A stretch of 64,000 bases of DNA from Chloroflexi bacterium 44-23 (GCA_001899005.1 MKUW01000006.1:1-64000); one strand, 5' to 3'; numbered from the stretch's first letter, positions 33,553 to 42,475 are shown. Notes: generated by a model not told the origin, from the sequence alone. Numbers and translations are program-made.

Positions 33553-33981
33553 ATGAAAAAAAATCCAATCTTATTACTTAGTTTATTTCTAATGCTTATT
33601 TTAAATTCGTGCATGGAGTCTAAAGAAATTGGTGTTAAATCAGCATGGGCCAGACCGGGAATTGCCGGAAACACTACGGCAGCCTATTTCCTGATATCGA
33701 ATCCATTGGATCGGGCTGACAAATTGCTTTCTGCAAAGAGCGATATTGCCCAAATTACAGAAATACACCACAGTTCAGAAATGAATGGAACCATGTCCAT
33801 GCAAGAGCAGGAGTATGTGGAAATTCCCGCCAAATCCAAAGTAGAATTTAAGCCGATTGGTTTACACGTAATGTTTATCAATTTAAAACAGGATCTGACG
33901 AAGGGGGATCAATTTCAATTAATGCTGAATTTTGAGAACTCCGGTCAAATAGTTGTAAATGTCGAAGTACAAGAGCCATAA
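33553..33981 (+). CDS. PCu(A)C-type copper chaperone lipoprotein
   Basis: Periplasm-facing copper chaperone of 142 residues. A lipoprotein signal with lipobox LNSC ends near residue 20. The cupredoxin-like fold has the copper motif His-x-x-x-x-Met-...-His-x-Met: EIHHSSEMNGTMSMQ and GLHVMFINL. PCu(A)C proteins deliver Cu(I) to the CuA site of subunit II of cytochrome oxidase. The caa3 oxidase locus begins 1.1 kb downstream on the other strand, so a role in its assembly is likely. Confidence 0.9.
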   Translation: MKKNPILLLSLFLMLILNSCMESKEIGVKSAWARPGIAGNTTAAYFLISNPLDRADKLLSAKSDIAQITEIHHSSEMNGTMSMQEQEYVEIPAKSKVEFKPIGLHVMFINLKQDLTKGDQFQLMLNFENSGQIVVNVEVQEP

Positions 33982-33983
33982 GA

Positions 33984-34568
33984 ATGAATCCTCCAATCAG
34001 AGCTTTTTTCGCAATTCAACTTCCAGAATTAATAAAAGACAATATAAAGACCAATATTCTTGAACTCAAGCAAAAATTTCAAAATTCAAACCTAAAATGG
34101 GTCGATTCAAATAATCTTCACATCACTTTAAAGTTTCTAGGAGAACTTGATTTTCATTTGGTCGAAGAGTTTGCCAATCTGGCAGACAAACGCATCAAAA
34201 GGACAAAACCCTTCGAACTTGTTGTAAAAGGAATGGGTGTATTCCCACAAACAAAAAAAGCTCGCGTAATTTGGATTGGTTGTGAAAACATTGGGCCTGT
34301 GATGGAAATTTCCAAAATGTTGGAAGAAATTGGCACTTCTCTGGGATTATCGTCTGAGTCGAGAGAATTTTCAGCTCATATCACCATTGCACGCATTAAA
34401 TTTCCACTCGAACCACAAGCATTGCTGAAATTGGAAAACCATATAAATGTCAATAGAAACCGTTTATTCGGAAGTTGGAAGGTTGGCGAGTTTTCACTCT
34501 ACAAAAGCGATCTTAAGCCAAACGGGCCGATTTATAGTTCTCTTAGAAATTTCAACCTGCTGCCTTAA
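33984..34568 (+). CDS. thpR: RNA 2',3'-cyclic phosphodiesterase (LigT/ThpR)
   Basis: 2H phosphoesterase of 194 residues. The two catalytic H-x-T-x motifs are HITLKFLG (about 45-52) and HITIARI (about 132-138). The N terminus IRAFFAIQLPE is typical of the family. It hydrolyses 2',3'-cyclic phosphates on RNA ends to 2'-phosphates; the cellular role is not settled. The start is 2 nt after the PCu(A)C stop, so the two are co-transcribed. Confidence 0.9.
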   Translation: MNPPIRAFFAIQLPELIKDNIKTNILELKQKFQNSNLKWVDSNNLHITLKFLGELDFHLVEEFANLADKRIKRTKPFELVVKGMGVFPQTKKARVIWIGCENIGPVMEISKMLEEIGTSLGLSSESREFSAHITIARIKFPLEPQALLKLENHINVNRNRLFGSWKVGEFSLYKSDLKPNGPIYSSLRNFNLLP

Positions 34569-34623
34569 TTTTATCAACCATTAATTTCGTGTTAAAATTA
34601 CTAAATATGTATTACTTAATAAA

Positions 34624-34690
34624 TTGGGGGAGGAGTTTTTTTAGGCGATCGATGGCGCACTAAAAAACACTCCCCAAACTGGTTTTTTTG
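34624..34690 (+). promoter_or_regulatory. long leader hairpin with T tract before rsfS
   Basis: TTGGGG...AGTTTTTTTAG (34624-34644) pairs with CTAAAAAACACTCCCCAA (34660-34677) with two bulged G residues. The 15-nt loop includes CGATCG. A run of seven T follows at 34683-34689. It may terminate transcripts from thpR or act as an attenuator for rsfS, 37 nt downstream. Confidence 0.6.
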
Positions 34691-34726
34691 AAAAGCTACT
34701 AAAACACAAAAAAATAGAGGTGAAAT

Positions 34727-35071
34727 CTGAGTATATTAGAAACAGCAAAATTTGTGGTAGATACCCTGGACGATAAAAAAGGTGAGGATATTCTACTGCT
34801 TGACGTGAAAGATATTGCATCCTTTGCAGATTATTTTGTTTTTTGTACAGCAACCAGTGATCGAATGCTCGATGCGCTAGCAAAAAGTATAAAAGAAGAA
34901 GTGAAAAAAGAACATCAACTAAATGCCACCATTGAAGGAAACTCTTCCAGTGGCTGGCTATTATTAGACATCGGCGATATTATCGTGCATTTATTTTCTC
35001 CCGAACAACGAGATTATTACCGTCTCGAAGAGCTTTGGAGCGGTGGTAAAGTTCTGGTCAAATTGCAATAG
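34727..35071 (+). CDS. rsfS: ribosomal silencing factor RsfS
   Basis: RsfS binds ribosomal protein uL14 and blocks joining of the subunits under starvation. From CTG 34727 it has 114 residues, within the usual length. The core LDVKDIASFADYFVFCTATSDRMLDALAKSI, SGWLLLDIGDIIVHLFSPEQRDYYRLEELW is diagnostic. The first ordinary start codon is GTG 34754, which would remove the conserved LETAKFV helix start. The in-frame CTG at 34727 has GAGG 6 nt ahead and a stop codon lies just upstream, so CTG is the best start. Confidence 0.88.
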   Translation: MSILETAKFVVDTLDDKKGEDILLLDVKDIASFADYFVFCTATSDRMLDALAKSIKEEVKKEHQLNATIEGNSSSGWLLLDIGDIIVHLFSPEQRDYYRLEELWSGGKVLVKLQ

Positions 35072-35089
35072 ATTTTTTCTATCGTCTGA

Positions 35090-36868
35090 TTACAACAAGG
35101 AATCTATTGTCAGCGCTAGAAAAATAAATGCAAGGTACATGCTTGAATAGCGATACATTTTATGGGCTACTTTATTCCCTTTAACTGTGAGTACACGCCA
35201 GGCTGTATGCAGTAACCATAATCCCAGCACAATGGCTGAGATCAAATAAACACTTCCCCCGAGTTTAAAAAGAGGCATAATCAGAGTTAGAATTACCAGT
35301 TGAATTGTATAAATAAATATTTGTACCCGGGTCGTCTTTTCTCCATTCACAACCGGTAACATCGGAACTTTGGCACGGGCATAGTCATTTTTTCGGACTA
35401 ACGCCAAGGCCCAAAAATGTGGTGGTGTCCAAAGAAAAACCAACGCGAATAAGAAAAATGAGGGAATATTCAGACTCCCGGTCGCAGCTGCCCATCCGAC
35501 CAAAGGCGGAATTGCGCCGGCACCGCCGCCAATAACGATATTTTGGACAGTTACGTGCTTAAGCCATAGGCTGTACAAAAATACATAATAAATCATTCCC
35601 ACCATTTCCAGAACTGCTGCAAGCATATTAACAAAACTGGCATAAATAAAGAATGAAATTACAATTTCCGCTGCGCCTAATGCCAGTGCTTCAGAGGGCA
35701 TTAATCGCCCGGAAGGTAATGGGCGTTTGGCGGTACGTTGCATCGAAAGATCAATTTCACGATCAATGTATTGATTTAAGGCAGAAGAACCGCCAGCAGC
35801 CAAAGCACCAGCCAGCATCGTCCAGAAGGTTAAGGCAAACGAAGGCCACTTTCCCAAGGAAACAACCATTCCAGCGTATGTGGTCACCAGCAGTAATAAA
35901 ACAATGATCGGTTTGTTGAGCAGGTAAAAATCTTTTAGTCTGCCGCGGTCATTAAAAATCGTTTTCTGTTCAGGCAAAGCGGTTGGAGTTTCGTAGTGTG
36001 AGGCAATTAAGGCAAAAACGAGCGCTACAAGAAAACCAGTTGCACTGATGGCATGCAGAGAAACTAATTCCAAAGGAAAATTGCGAATAACTTGTTCAGC
36101 TCCAACAACAATTTGGCCGATCAGCATCGTAAAGGCAGCCGTCACAGAAATGAGCATTAAATAGGAACTGCGATAGTATTTCCAAGTATGGTTAAGAACA
36201 ATCAGAGTTATGAGAAATAACAAAGCAGTAAAAAGGCGATGTATGAGGGCGACATAACCGAGAGGTTCGAGACCATTGAAATCGTTACACAGCGGGTACC
36301 CGACACATAACCTGCCCGCATCCGTTATTGAAACAATTAGACCCAAGACTATTACGATCAAGGACGAGATTGTCCATGCGACATAACGCCAATTATTTCT
36401 CGGTGGAAGAGAATCTTTCTTTTCACGAAAAACAAACAAACCAAGCCAAATAGTAGCTGAGAATAAAGCTACTATTGTAAGAAAGTTACCAATAATTCTA
36501 TTATTCGTTAGTTCTGTACCGGAAATTACCCATCCCGTAAAAACCAGTATGATAGTTAACAAACCGAAAATGGATAATTTTGTAGGAAAAAGACTGTTTT
36601 TTAGCAAGCTATAAATGGCTATAACGGATGTAACTGCAGAAGCCAGACTAAATACAAATGCCACGCTATTTTCAAACCCGTTTATCCCGCCAAAAATTCC
36701 AAGTAGATCCCTACATCTTGATCCGATCTGGCAGACTTGCTCCGAACCATAATTCTTCGTAATTGCAAGAAATACAACTTGTAAGAAAATAAAAATTAAT
36801 GCAGATAAAATAAGCCAAAAAATGGATTTTTCTATTCTTGAGGTGGGTTTAGTAATCATCATCGACAA
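35090..36868 (-). CDS. ctaAB: fused heme a synthase (CtaA) and heme o synthase (CtaB)
   Basis: Polytopic protein of 592 residues catalysing both steps from heme b to heme a. The N-terminal half (about 1-290) is CtaA/COX15 with eight helices, the extracellular cysteine pair in GRLCVGYPLCND, and His residues in helices (ALIHRLFTALLF, LVSLHAISATGF). The C-terminal half (about 310-592) is the UbiA-type farnesyltransferase CtaB with NQYIDREIDLSMQRTAKRPLPSG and a second Asp-rich loop VRKNDYARAKVPMLP. It overlaps surf1 by 20 nt and serves the caa3 oxidase encoded upstream on the same strand. Confidence 0.92.
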   Translation of the reverse strand: MSMMITKPTSRIEKSIFWLILSALIFIFLQVVFLAITKNYGSEQVCQIGSRCRDLLGIFGGINGFENSVAFVFSLASAVTSVIAIYSLLKNSLFPTKLSIFGLLTIILVFTGWVISGTELTNNRIIGNFLTIVALFSATIWLGLFVFREKKDSLPPRNNWRYVAWTISSLIVIVLGLIVSITDAGRLCVGYPLCNDFNGLEPLGYVALIHRLFTALLFLITLIVLNHTWKYYRSSYLMLISVTAAFTMLIGQIVVGAEQVIRNFPLELVSLHAISATGFLVALVFALIASHYETPTALPEQKTIFNDRGRLKDFYLLNKPIIVLLLLVTTYAGMVVSLGKWPSFALTFWTMLAGALAAGGSSALNQYIDREIDLSMQRTAKRPLPSGRLMPSEALALGAAEIVISFFIYASFVNMLAAVLEMVGMIYYVFLYSLWLKHVTVQNIVIGGGAGAIPPLVGWAAATGSLNIPSFFLFALVFLWTPPHFWALALVRKNDYARAKVPMLPVVNGEKTTRVQIFIYTIQLVILTLIMPLFKLGGSVYLISAIVLGLWLLHTAWRVLTVKGNKVAHKMYRYSSMYLAFIFLALTIDSLL

Positions 36869-37613
36869 TCTCCTTCCGTTTGCTGGGTGTGTTTAATATC
36901 TTACGTAAAAAGAAGGGATACCCACCGGCTAATAACGTGGCGAAGAAAAACCACTGTATGGCGTAACCCATGTGGGGACCCTCACTTATTTCAATTTCAT
37001 TCGGAACTGGAATTGGCAGATTACTAGTCTCTTTCTTAGTTAATTGGATATAAATCGGAAGAACAGTACGACTTTCACGTTCCTGCAACCTTTCCAGGTT
37101 GACTATCATCCAGAAACGAGAATCAGGTGATTTTTCTGCATCAGGATCGATTCCAAATGAATTTCTTTGTTGCGGTAATCGAATTACACCTGATATCTCT
37201 TGTTCACCTTCTGCATTCTGGTTAATTTCATCCATGGTTTCAATGGCATCCATACCGATCCAACCTCGATCCACATAAACAACCATCTCACTGCCATCCA
37301 AGACGTAAGGGGTTAAGGCTCGAAAACCTGGTTGGTTTTGGAAAGCTTGATTTTGTAAGTAAACCTCACCTCCAAAATCGTAATGACCTTTTGCTCTTAC
37401 CTGACGGTATTCTGAATCGATTAACACAGGATCTTCCACACTTTCATTTAAAAAAAGAGCTGGCATTGCTACCTGTTGTAGATAATGGCTATTAAAAGTT
37501 CGCCGCCACTTTAATCGATCTAACTGCCATATTCCAAGGCGTATGAGTACAATCACACCTGCTATAGCCAGCAATGTGGTCAGAACAACCTTAAACCGCC
37601 GGTAATCATTCAT
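36849..37613 (-). CDS. SURF1-family oxidase assembly protein
   Basis: Assembly factor of 254 residues for heme a insertion into subunit I. It has an N-terminal helix, then the family motif RLGIWQLDRLKWR (about 25-37), a soluble domain with GHYDFGGEVYLQNQ, YVDRGWIG and SGVIRLPQ, and the C-terminal GPHMGYAIQWFFFATLLAGGYPFF helix. It overlaps the upstream cupredoxin-like gene by 8 nt and ctaAB by 20 nt. Confidence 0.9.
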   Translation of the reverse strand: MNDYRRFKVVLTTLLAIAGVIVLIRLGIWQLDRLKWRRTFNSHYLQQVAMPALFLNESVEDPVLIDSEYRQVRAKGHYDFGGEVYLQNQAFQNQPGFRALTPYVLDGSEMVVYVDRGWIGMDAIETMDEINQNAEGEQEISGVIRLPQQRNSFGIDPDAEKSPDSRFWMIVNLERLQERESRTVLPIYIQLTKKETSNLPIPVPNEIEISEGPHMGYAIQWFFFATLLAGGYPFFLRKILNTPSKRKEIVDDDY

Positions 37614-38130
37614 CTTTATTTAAATCTGCATCGCTGCTGGATTGAACTGGCTTCAGTACAATGGAAAAGAGAAAAAGCAGCACACTTGAAGGCAAGCCAA
37701 TTGCAAGCACACCTTGAGCGCGAGTTTCAGACCCAGTTTTTTGACGAACATCCAAACCTAATGATTTATTTGGCCGAAAAGAACATGAAATTGTGAATCT
37801 TTGTTGTTGCCCTAGATCAAGCTTGCCCGTAGATCCAGCAGGTACCCAGATAGGGCCAAGTTGGTGGCTCACCACATCTTCGTTTTTTATCGTGAGCCGA
37901 TCGCCTTCATAAAAGACCATATTTTCCGGAATTGATGGCACTGACAAACCTTTTTCAATACGATCAGCCGTTCCCGAAGGTATCACAAGAATAAACTCTT
38001 GGTTCTCTGGTGGTTCTCCCTGATTAAGAACAAAAAAACTACCCTCACTAATTAGGAACCCAAATCCAAAACTTACCAGGAGGGATAGAGTTATCCTGAA
38101 AAAATACTTCCAATACATAGATTTCATCAC
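37606..38130 (-). CDS. membrane-anchored cupredoxin-like protein of the oxidase locus
   Basis: Protein of 174 residues with a membrane helix at each end (about 10-33 and 145-162). The segment between has a cupredoxin-like pattern: FYEGDRLTIKNEDVVSHQLGPIWVPAGSTG, then FTISCSFRPNKSLGLDV. The His in VSHQ and Cys in SCSF match two plastocyanin-type ligands, but the second His and Met after Cys are not evident. It may hold copper weakly or be structural. It lies between SCO and SURF1, with overlaps on both sides, so it is probably an assembly factor. I do not recognise a named family. Confidence 0.65.
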   Translation of the reverse strand: MMKSMYWKYFFRITLSLLVSFGFGFLISEGSFFVLNQGEPPENQEFILVIPSGTADRIEKGLSVPSIPENMVFYEGDRLTIKNEDVVSHQLGPIWVPAGSTGKLDLGQQQRFTISCSFRPNKSLGLDVRQKTGSETRAQGVLAIGLPSSVLLFLFSIVLKPVQSSSDADLNKDE

Positions 38131-38732
38131 GGATCACGTTGTGTGAGCATATATTTCAGGTCGGAAACAATACTGCCAACTGACGTATCTACTAAATAGG
38201 TTGCACTCAGTTGTCCATTCTTGTTTATCAGGTACAGACGTGAAGTATGGTCAACCAAATATGCGCTTGAGCTATTGGATTCTTGTGTCTCCCTGTAAAC
38301 CCCAAAAGCATCCCAGATTTGTTCGAGTTCTTCTTCACTTCCGGTCAAACCATAAAATGTTTCATCAAAGGACTTCATATACCTGGCCATTTGATCCTGA
38401 GTATCGCGACCCGGGTCTACAGTTACAAAAACAAAAGTCACCAGACTTGCTCTTTCCCCTAATTGTTTCTTAATCTGTTGCATATTAACTAGGGTTGCGG
38501 GGCAGACATCCGGACAAAAAGTGTATCCAAAAAAAAGTAGAACCAATTTTCCTTGTTGATCCTGAAGGTGAAATTGATCCCCATGCGAAGAGGGTAAATT
38601 AATATCAGGAGCAGGCACCGGAGGATCTATGACCGATCCAGCCATGACATGTTCCCGTGTAAAAAGCAACGCAGTACTTACGCCGACTAAGGCAATAATA
38701 GCGACCAGAAATAACACAATCTTATTACCCAT
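38127..38732 (-). CDS. sco: SCO1/SenC-family copper chaperone
   Basis: Thioredoxin-fold protein of 201 residues with one N-terminal membrane helix. Copper ligands are the cysteines in GYTFCPDVCP (about 74-83) and a late His in LVDHTSRLYLINK. SCO proteins load the CuA site of subunit II or keep its cysteines reduced. It overlaps the next gene by 4 nt and lies 9 nt after subunit III. Confidence 0.92.
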   Translation of the reverse strand: MGNKIVLFLVAIIALVGVSTALLFTREHVMAGSVIDPPVPAPDINLPSSHGDQFHLQDQQGKLVLLFFGYTFCPDVCPATLVNMQQIKKQLGERASLVTFVFVTVDPGRDTQDQMARYMKSFDETFYGLTGSEEELEQIWDAFGVYRETQESNSSSAYLVDHTSRLYLINKNGQLSATYLVDTSVGSIVSDLKYMLTQRDP

Positions 38733-38741
38733 ATGATTGAC

Positions 38742-39311
38742 TTAAAAAGTTCCCATCAAATACAGTACTGGATAAACAATGATCCAGACAACATCGACAA
38801 AATGCCAATAATTAGCTGCAGCTTCTACCATGTAGTGTTTTTCACTGCTAAATTTATTTTTCAAGCCATTTCGCAATGTAACCAATAGAAAAAGTATGCC
38901 TGTCAGTACGTGAAAAGCATGCATACCAGTCAGCATGTAGAACACCGCCCCTTGAGCACCATCTGCTGGTCCGAATGGTGCATCTGCCCATTCAACACCT
39001 ATGACTCCAACCAAAAAGGTTATTCCTAAAAGGATTGTGATAATTAACGATCGAATAAATCCTTTTCGATTCCCTTGAGAGACCATCACTTCAGCCCGAT
39101 TCATGAAGAAACTGCTGGTGAGTAAGATAGCTGTAACCATTAAACCCAAAAATTGATTAAGGTCTAATTTCTGGTCACCTAAAAGGTAGAAGCGGCTGAT
39201 GATTAAACCACCGAACATAAATGAATCTGAAATGAAGAAAAGCCATAATCCAAGTCTGTTGGTGGCAGTTTTTTTCTGGTATTGGCGTTGCGATAGTCCT
39301 AATGAAGTCAT
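38742..39311 (-). CDS. ctaE: cytochrome c oxidase subunit III
   Basis: Short subunit III of 189 residues with five helices, as in caa3 and quinol-oxidase types that lack the first two helices. The family segments are LWLFFISDSFMFGGLIISRFYLL with the conserved acidic residue position, GMHAFHVLTGILFLLVTL and YWHFVDVVWIIVYPVLYL. It overlaps the subunit IV gene by 4 nt. Confidence 0.92.
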   Translation of the reverse strand: MTSLGLSQRQYQKKTATNRLGLWLFFISDSFMFGGLIISRFYLLGDQKLDLNQFLGLMVTAILLTSSFFMNRAEVMVSQGNRKGFIRSLIITILLGITFLVGVIGVEWADAPFGPADGAQGAVFYMLTGMHAFHVLTGILFLLVTLRNGLKNKFSSEKHYMVEAAANYWHFVDVVWIIVYPVLYLMGTF

Positions 39312-39511
39312 TCTGAATCTCCTTCATCCGAACGAAATACCCGGTACACATGCATAAAATACTGTAAAACCAACACCAATTTAATTAATGCCACAGTCCA
39401 TAATAGAATTTGGGGAACTTCGCTAATCGCTAGAAAGTATTCAATGGTCGTCAACACCGCTAGAATAGCGAAAACGACAACTCCTCGCTGTAATGGTTGT
39501 ATATTTTTCAT
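39308..39511 (-). CDS. ctaF: caa3-type oxidase subunit IV
   Basis: Small membrane protein of 67 residues with two helices (GVVVFAILAVLTTIEYFLAI and ILLWTVALIKLVLVLQYFMHVYRVF). The second helix matches the prokaryotic subunit IV signature KxxLVxxYFMH. It lies between subunits I and III with 4-nt overlaps at both ends. Confidence 0.85.
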   Translation of the reverse strand: MKNIQPLQRGVVVFAILAVLTTIEYFLAISEVPQILLWTVALIKLVLVLQYFMHVYRVFRSDEGDSE

Positions 39512-41373
39512 AAGACTGCCTCACTTTTGGAATTGGAAGAAGTTGTCAGCTCGACATACTTACTCCCTTTCAAGCCATAATCATAGGGATCGCCAACCAG
39601 TTTGAATTCAAAACCTTCATAATTGTGGGCAGGGGCTGGCGAAGGAAGGATTGCCCATTCCGGAGAGCGAGATTTCCAAATATTACCGGTCGCCAATTCA
39701 CCTTTTTTAGCGGAAATGATCAAGTTAATAAAGAATATCAATACTGAAATAGCGATCAGGTATCCAGCAATTGTGATGAGTAACTGGGTGAAGTCAAAAT
39801 TAAGACTTGGATCATAATCTGCAATTCTGCGCCGCATTCCAAGTAATCCAATCCTCATTTGACCAAAAGTCATCAATAAAAACGATGGCGTCATCAAATA
39901 AAAATGTATTTTACCAAGTGTCTCATTCAGCTTTCGTCCGGTAATTTTTGGATACCAATAGTAAATTGCAGCGAAAATTGGAAAAATAAAACCACCAAAC
40001 ATCGTATCGTGAAAATGGCCCACAATAAAATAAGTATCATGTAAATGCAAATCGGTGGAGACTGTCCCCAATGGCGGTCCGGTTAAACCACCCAATAAAA
40101 ATACGAGTATTGCACCCAAAGTAAACAACAACGGTACCGCAAAGCGAACCTTACCCTGCCAAATTGTTGCGGCCCAGCTAAAAAACTTTACACCAGTCGG
40201 TACCGCCACAAGCAACGAACTATACATAAATGGGACACGCAAGTAGTCTTCGATTCCAGCCGCAAACATGTGATGCCCCCAGACAAGGAATCCCACTGCC
40301 GCAATCCCCATTGAGGACATTGCTACCCATTTGTAGCCAAATAAAGGTTTTCGCACAAAAACAGGCAGCAGTTCGCTTATAACACCCAAACCAGGTAAAA
40401 CAAATATGTAGACGGCCGGGTGAGAATAAAACCAGAATAAATGTTGAAAAAGGATCGGATTTCCCCCATTAGAAGGGGTGAAAAATGACATCCCCAACAA
40501 ACGTTCAAACATCACCAATTGAAAAGAAAGACCGATTAATTGGGTTGCTGTCATGGCCATAAAGGATGTTGAGAATACAGACCACACTAATATAGGCATT
40601 CGGAATAAATTCATGCCTTTATTCCGCATTCTAATGATCGTTGCGACTAAGTTTAAAGCCCCGAGAATGGAAGACCAGCCGGCTATGTAAACGCCAAGAA
40701 AAAACATTTGAACTCCCATAGGTCCTCGAACACTATTAGGTGGATATCCAGTCCAGCCGGTTTCAAATCCTCCGAAAAACATGGCGCTTAATAAAATCAC
40801 TGAAGCTGGGATAGCAATCCAAAACGAAAAAGCATTCAAGCGCGGGAAAGCCATATCTTCTGCACCAATCAGTAGAGGCACAAGATAATTTCCCAAAGCA
40901 GCGATCCCGGTCAAGATAGAAATGATCAAAACCATTCCATGTAAACCAACCAACGTATTAAATTGGATAAAATCGAGAATCTGTAAACCTGAATTGGCCA
41001 ATTCCAAACGGAAAATTAAAGCGAGAGATCCTCCCACAGATAAAAGAACCATGGAAAGAACCCCATATTGGACACCTACTACCTTGTGGTCCAAAGTGAA
41101 TTCGAAATATCGCCGTAACCCTGGATATGGTTTTACTTCATGAGCTTCAGGCATTTCTTTTCCGATCGCTACATGCCACCAATCGCGCAAGGAACCCTGC
41201 CCAACAAGGAAAAATATTGCTCCAACCAAACCACCTACAACGATGGTAGGTTCAGTCTTCCATTGCAACCCCATCAAAACCCGGATGCCATAGAATATCC
41301 CTGCACCTGCAAAGCTTCCCAAAATCTGGAAAATAAGTCCGCGAATGATGCCGATAGAGAAAAATTTCTTCAT
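39508..41373 (-). CDS. ctaD: cytochrome c oxidase subunit I, A2 type
   Basis: Heme-copper oxidase catalytic subunit of 621 residues. Heme a and a3-CuB ligands are in GLHGMVLII, WFYSHPAVYIFVLP, GHHMFAAG and HDTYFIVGHFHDTMFGG. The helix VI motif is YSHPAVY, without the Glu of A1 enzymes (GHPEVY), which puts it in the A2 class where Tyr-Ser takes over the proton path. About 70 residues precede the first conserved helix, and they include a further membrane pair, longer than usual. It starts 15 nt after subunit II. Confidence 0.95.
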   Translation of the reverse strand: MKKFFSIGIIRGLIFQILGSFAGAGIFYGIRVLMGLQWKTEPTIVVGGLVGAIFFLVGQGSLRDWWHVAIGKEMPEAHEVKPYPGLRRYFEFTLDHKVVGVQYGVLSMVLLSVGGSLALIFRLELANSGLQILDFIQFNTLVGLHGMVLIISILTGIAALGNYLVPLLIGAEDMAFPRLNAFSFWIAIPASVILLSAMFFGGFETGWTGYPPNSVRGPMGVQMFFLGVYIAGWSSILGALNLVATIIRMRNKGMNLFRMPILVWSVFSTSFMAMTATQLIGLSFQLVMFERLLGMSFFTPSNGGNPILFQHLFWFYSHPAVYIFVLPGLGVISELLPVFVRKPLFGYKWVAMSSMGIAAVGFLVWGHHMFAAGIEDYLRVPFMYSSLLVAVPTGVKFFSWAATIWQGKVRFAVPLLFTLGAILVFLLGGLTGPPLGTVSTDLHLHDTYFIVGHFHDTMFGGFIFPIFAAIYYWYPKITGRKLNETLGKIHFYLMTPSFLLMTFGQMRIGLLGMRRRIADYDPSLNFDFTQLLITIAGYLIAISVLIFFINLIISAKKGELATGNIWKSRSPEWAILPSPAPAHNYEGFEFKLVGDPYDYGLKGSKYVELTTSSNSKSEAVL

Positions 41374-41388
41374 AATATCCCTTATCCT

Positions 41389-42405
41389 TTATTGCAATGA
41401 TTTAATGAATGCAATGATAGATGAAAGCTCATCCTGACTAAATAAATCAGCATAATTAGAAGGCATCACATTTGCCGGATATCCAGCCACAATCTGCACA
41501 TTTGGCTTTACGATCGAATTTGTCAAATATTCCTCATCCACTGTGACGGTAGAGCCATCTGAAAGTTTCTGAGTGCTTCCAAACAATCCCTTCCAGGTTG
41601 GTCCCACCCCTTCTTTTCCGTCCGAAGAATGACAGCCAACACAACCGTTCTGGGTTACAAGCTTTTGGCCTTTGCTAACCGGATCTTTTGGTTGATTGCC
41701 AAGTTCCGTATCAACCCAGTCTTGAAATTTTTCCTTGCTCATCACTTTGACAGGACTGTTCATGTAGGCATGTGCACCACCACAAAATTCAGCACATCGA
41801 ACAGTGTAATCACCAACAACAGTCGGGGTTAAATAAAGCTCTTTCACAAAATTATCGCCGGGCAATACATCTTGTTTGACCCGAAACTCCGGAACCCAAA
41901 AAGAATGGATTACATCAACCGAGGTCATTGTCAATTTCACCTGGCGGTCAACCGGCAAGAATAATGTATCGGTCTTAATTTCAAAATCAGGATATTCAAA
42001 AAACCAATACCACTGGCCTGCGGTAACATTCACATTTAATGCTTCGGGTTCAATTACTTTGGTTGCGGCTAAAGACTTTGCTCCGAGAAAAGAAAAGAAA
42101 ATGACTGTAATAAGGGGGATGACTGTCCAAACAACTTCAAGCGTATTGTTCCCGGTAATATATTTTCCATCTCCTTCGTCTTCGTCATCGCCTTTCCGTC
42201 TAAAGACAATCAAGCTATAGACAACAACCACGCTAATTAGCGAAAAAAGAAACGAAATAATCCAGAAATGAGTATTAAAAAGTTTGTCAATTACGGTTGC
42301 CTGTTCACTCGCTTCCACAGGCAGCAGACCTACAGATTGCAAAAAGTAATTCGCAAGTAAAGTAAAGATTATTACAAGAATGGATATAATCGCCAGATGT
42401 TTCAT
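41389..42405 (-). CDS. ctaC: cytochrome c oxidase subunit II with fused cytochrome c
   Basis: Subunit II of a caa3 oxidase, 338 residues. There are two N-terminal helices, then the CuA domain with HSFWVPEF and the binding loop CAEFCGGAHAYM (about 196-207), then a C-terminal cytochrome c domain with heme motif CVGCH (about 256-260) and axial Met probably in NVMPSNYADLF. It accepts electrons from a soluble or membrane cytochrome c. First gene of the oxidase operon. A promoter with TTGATA and TAATAT lies 71-98 nt upstream. Confidence 0.95.
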   Translation of the reverse strand: MKHLAIISILVIIFTLLANYFLQSVGLLPVEASEQATVIDKLFNTHFWIISFLFSLISVVVVYSLIVFRRKGDDEDEGDGKYITGNNTLEVVWTVIPLITVIFFSFLGAKSLAATKVIEPEALNVNVTAGQWYWFFEYPDFEIKTDTLFLPVDRQVKLTMTSVDVIHSFWVPEFRVKQDVLPGDNFVKELYLTPTVVGDYTVRCAEFCGGAHAYMNSPVKVMSKEKFQDWVDTELGNQPKDPVSKGQKLVTQNGCVGCHSSDGKEGVGPTWKGLFGSTQKLSDGSTVTVDEEYLTNSIVKPNVQIVAGYPANVMPSNYADLFSQDELSSIIAFIKSLQ

Positions 42406-42475
42406 ATTGAATTATTCCTAAATAAATCATTGTTGTTTAAAAAATATGAGTCTTCTCTTCAGGAAACTCGCTATA

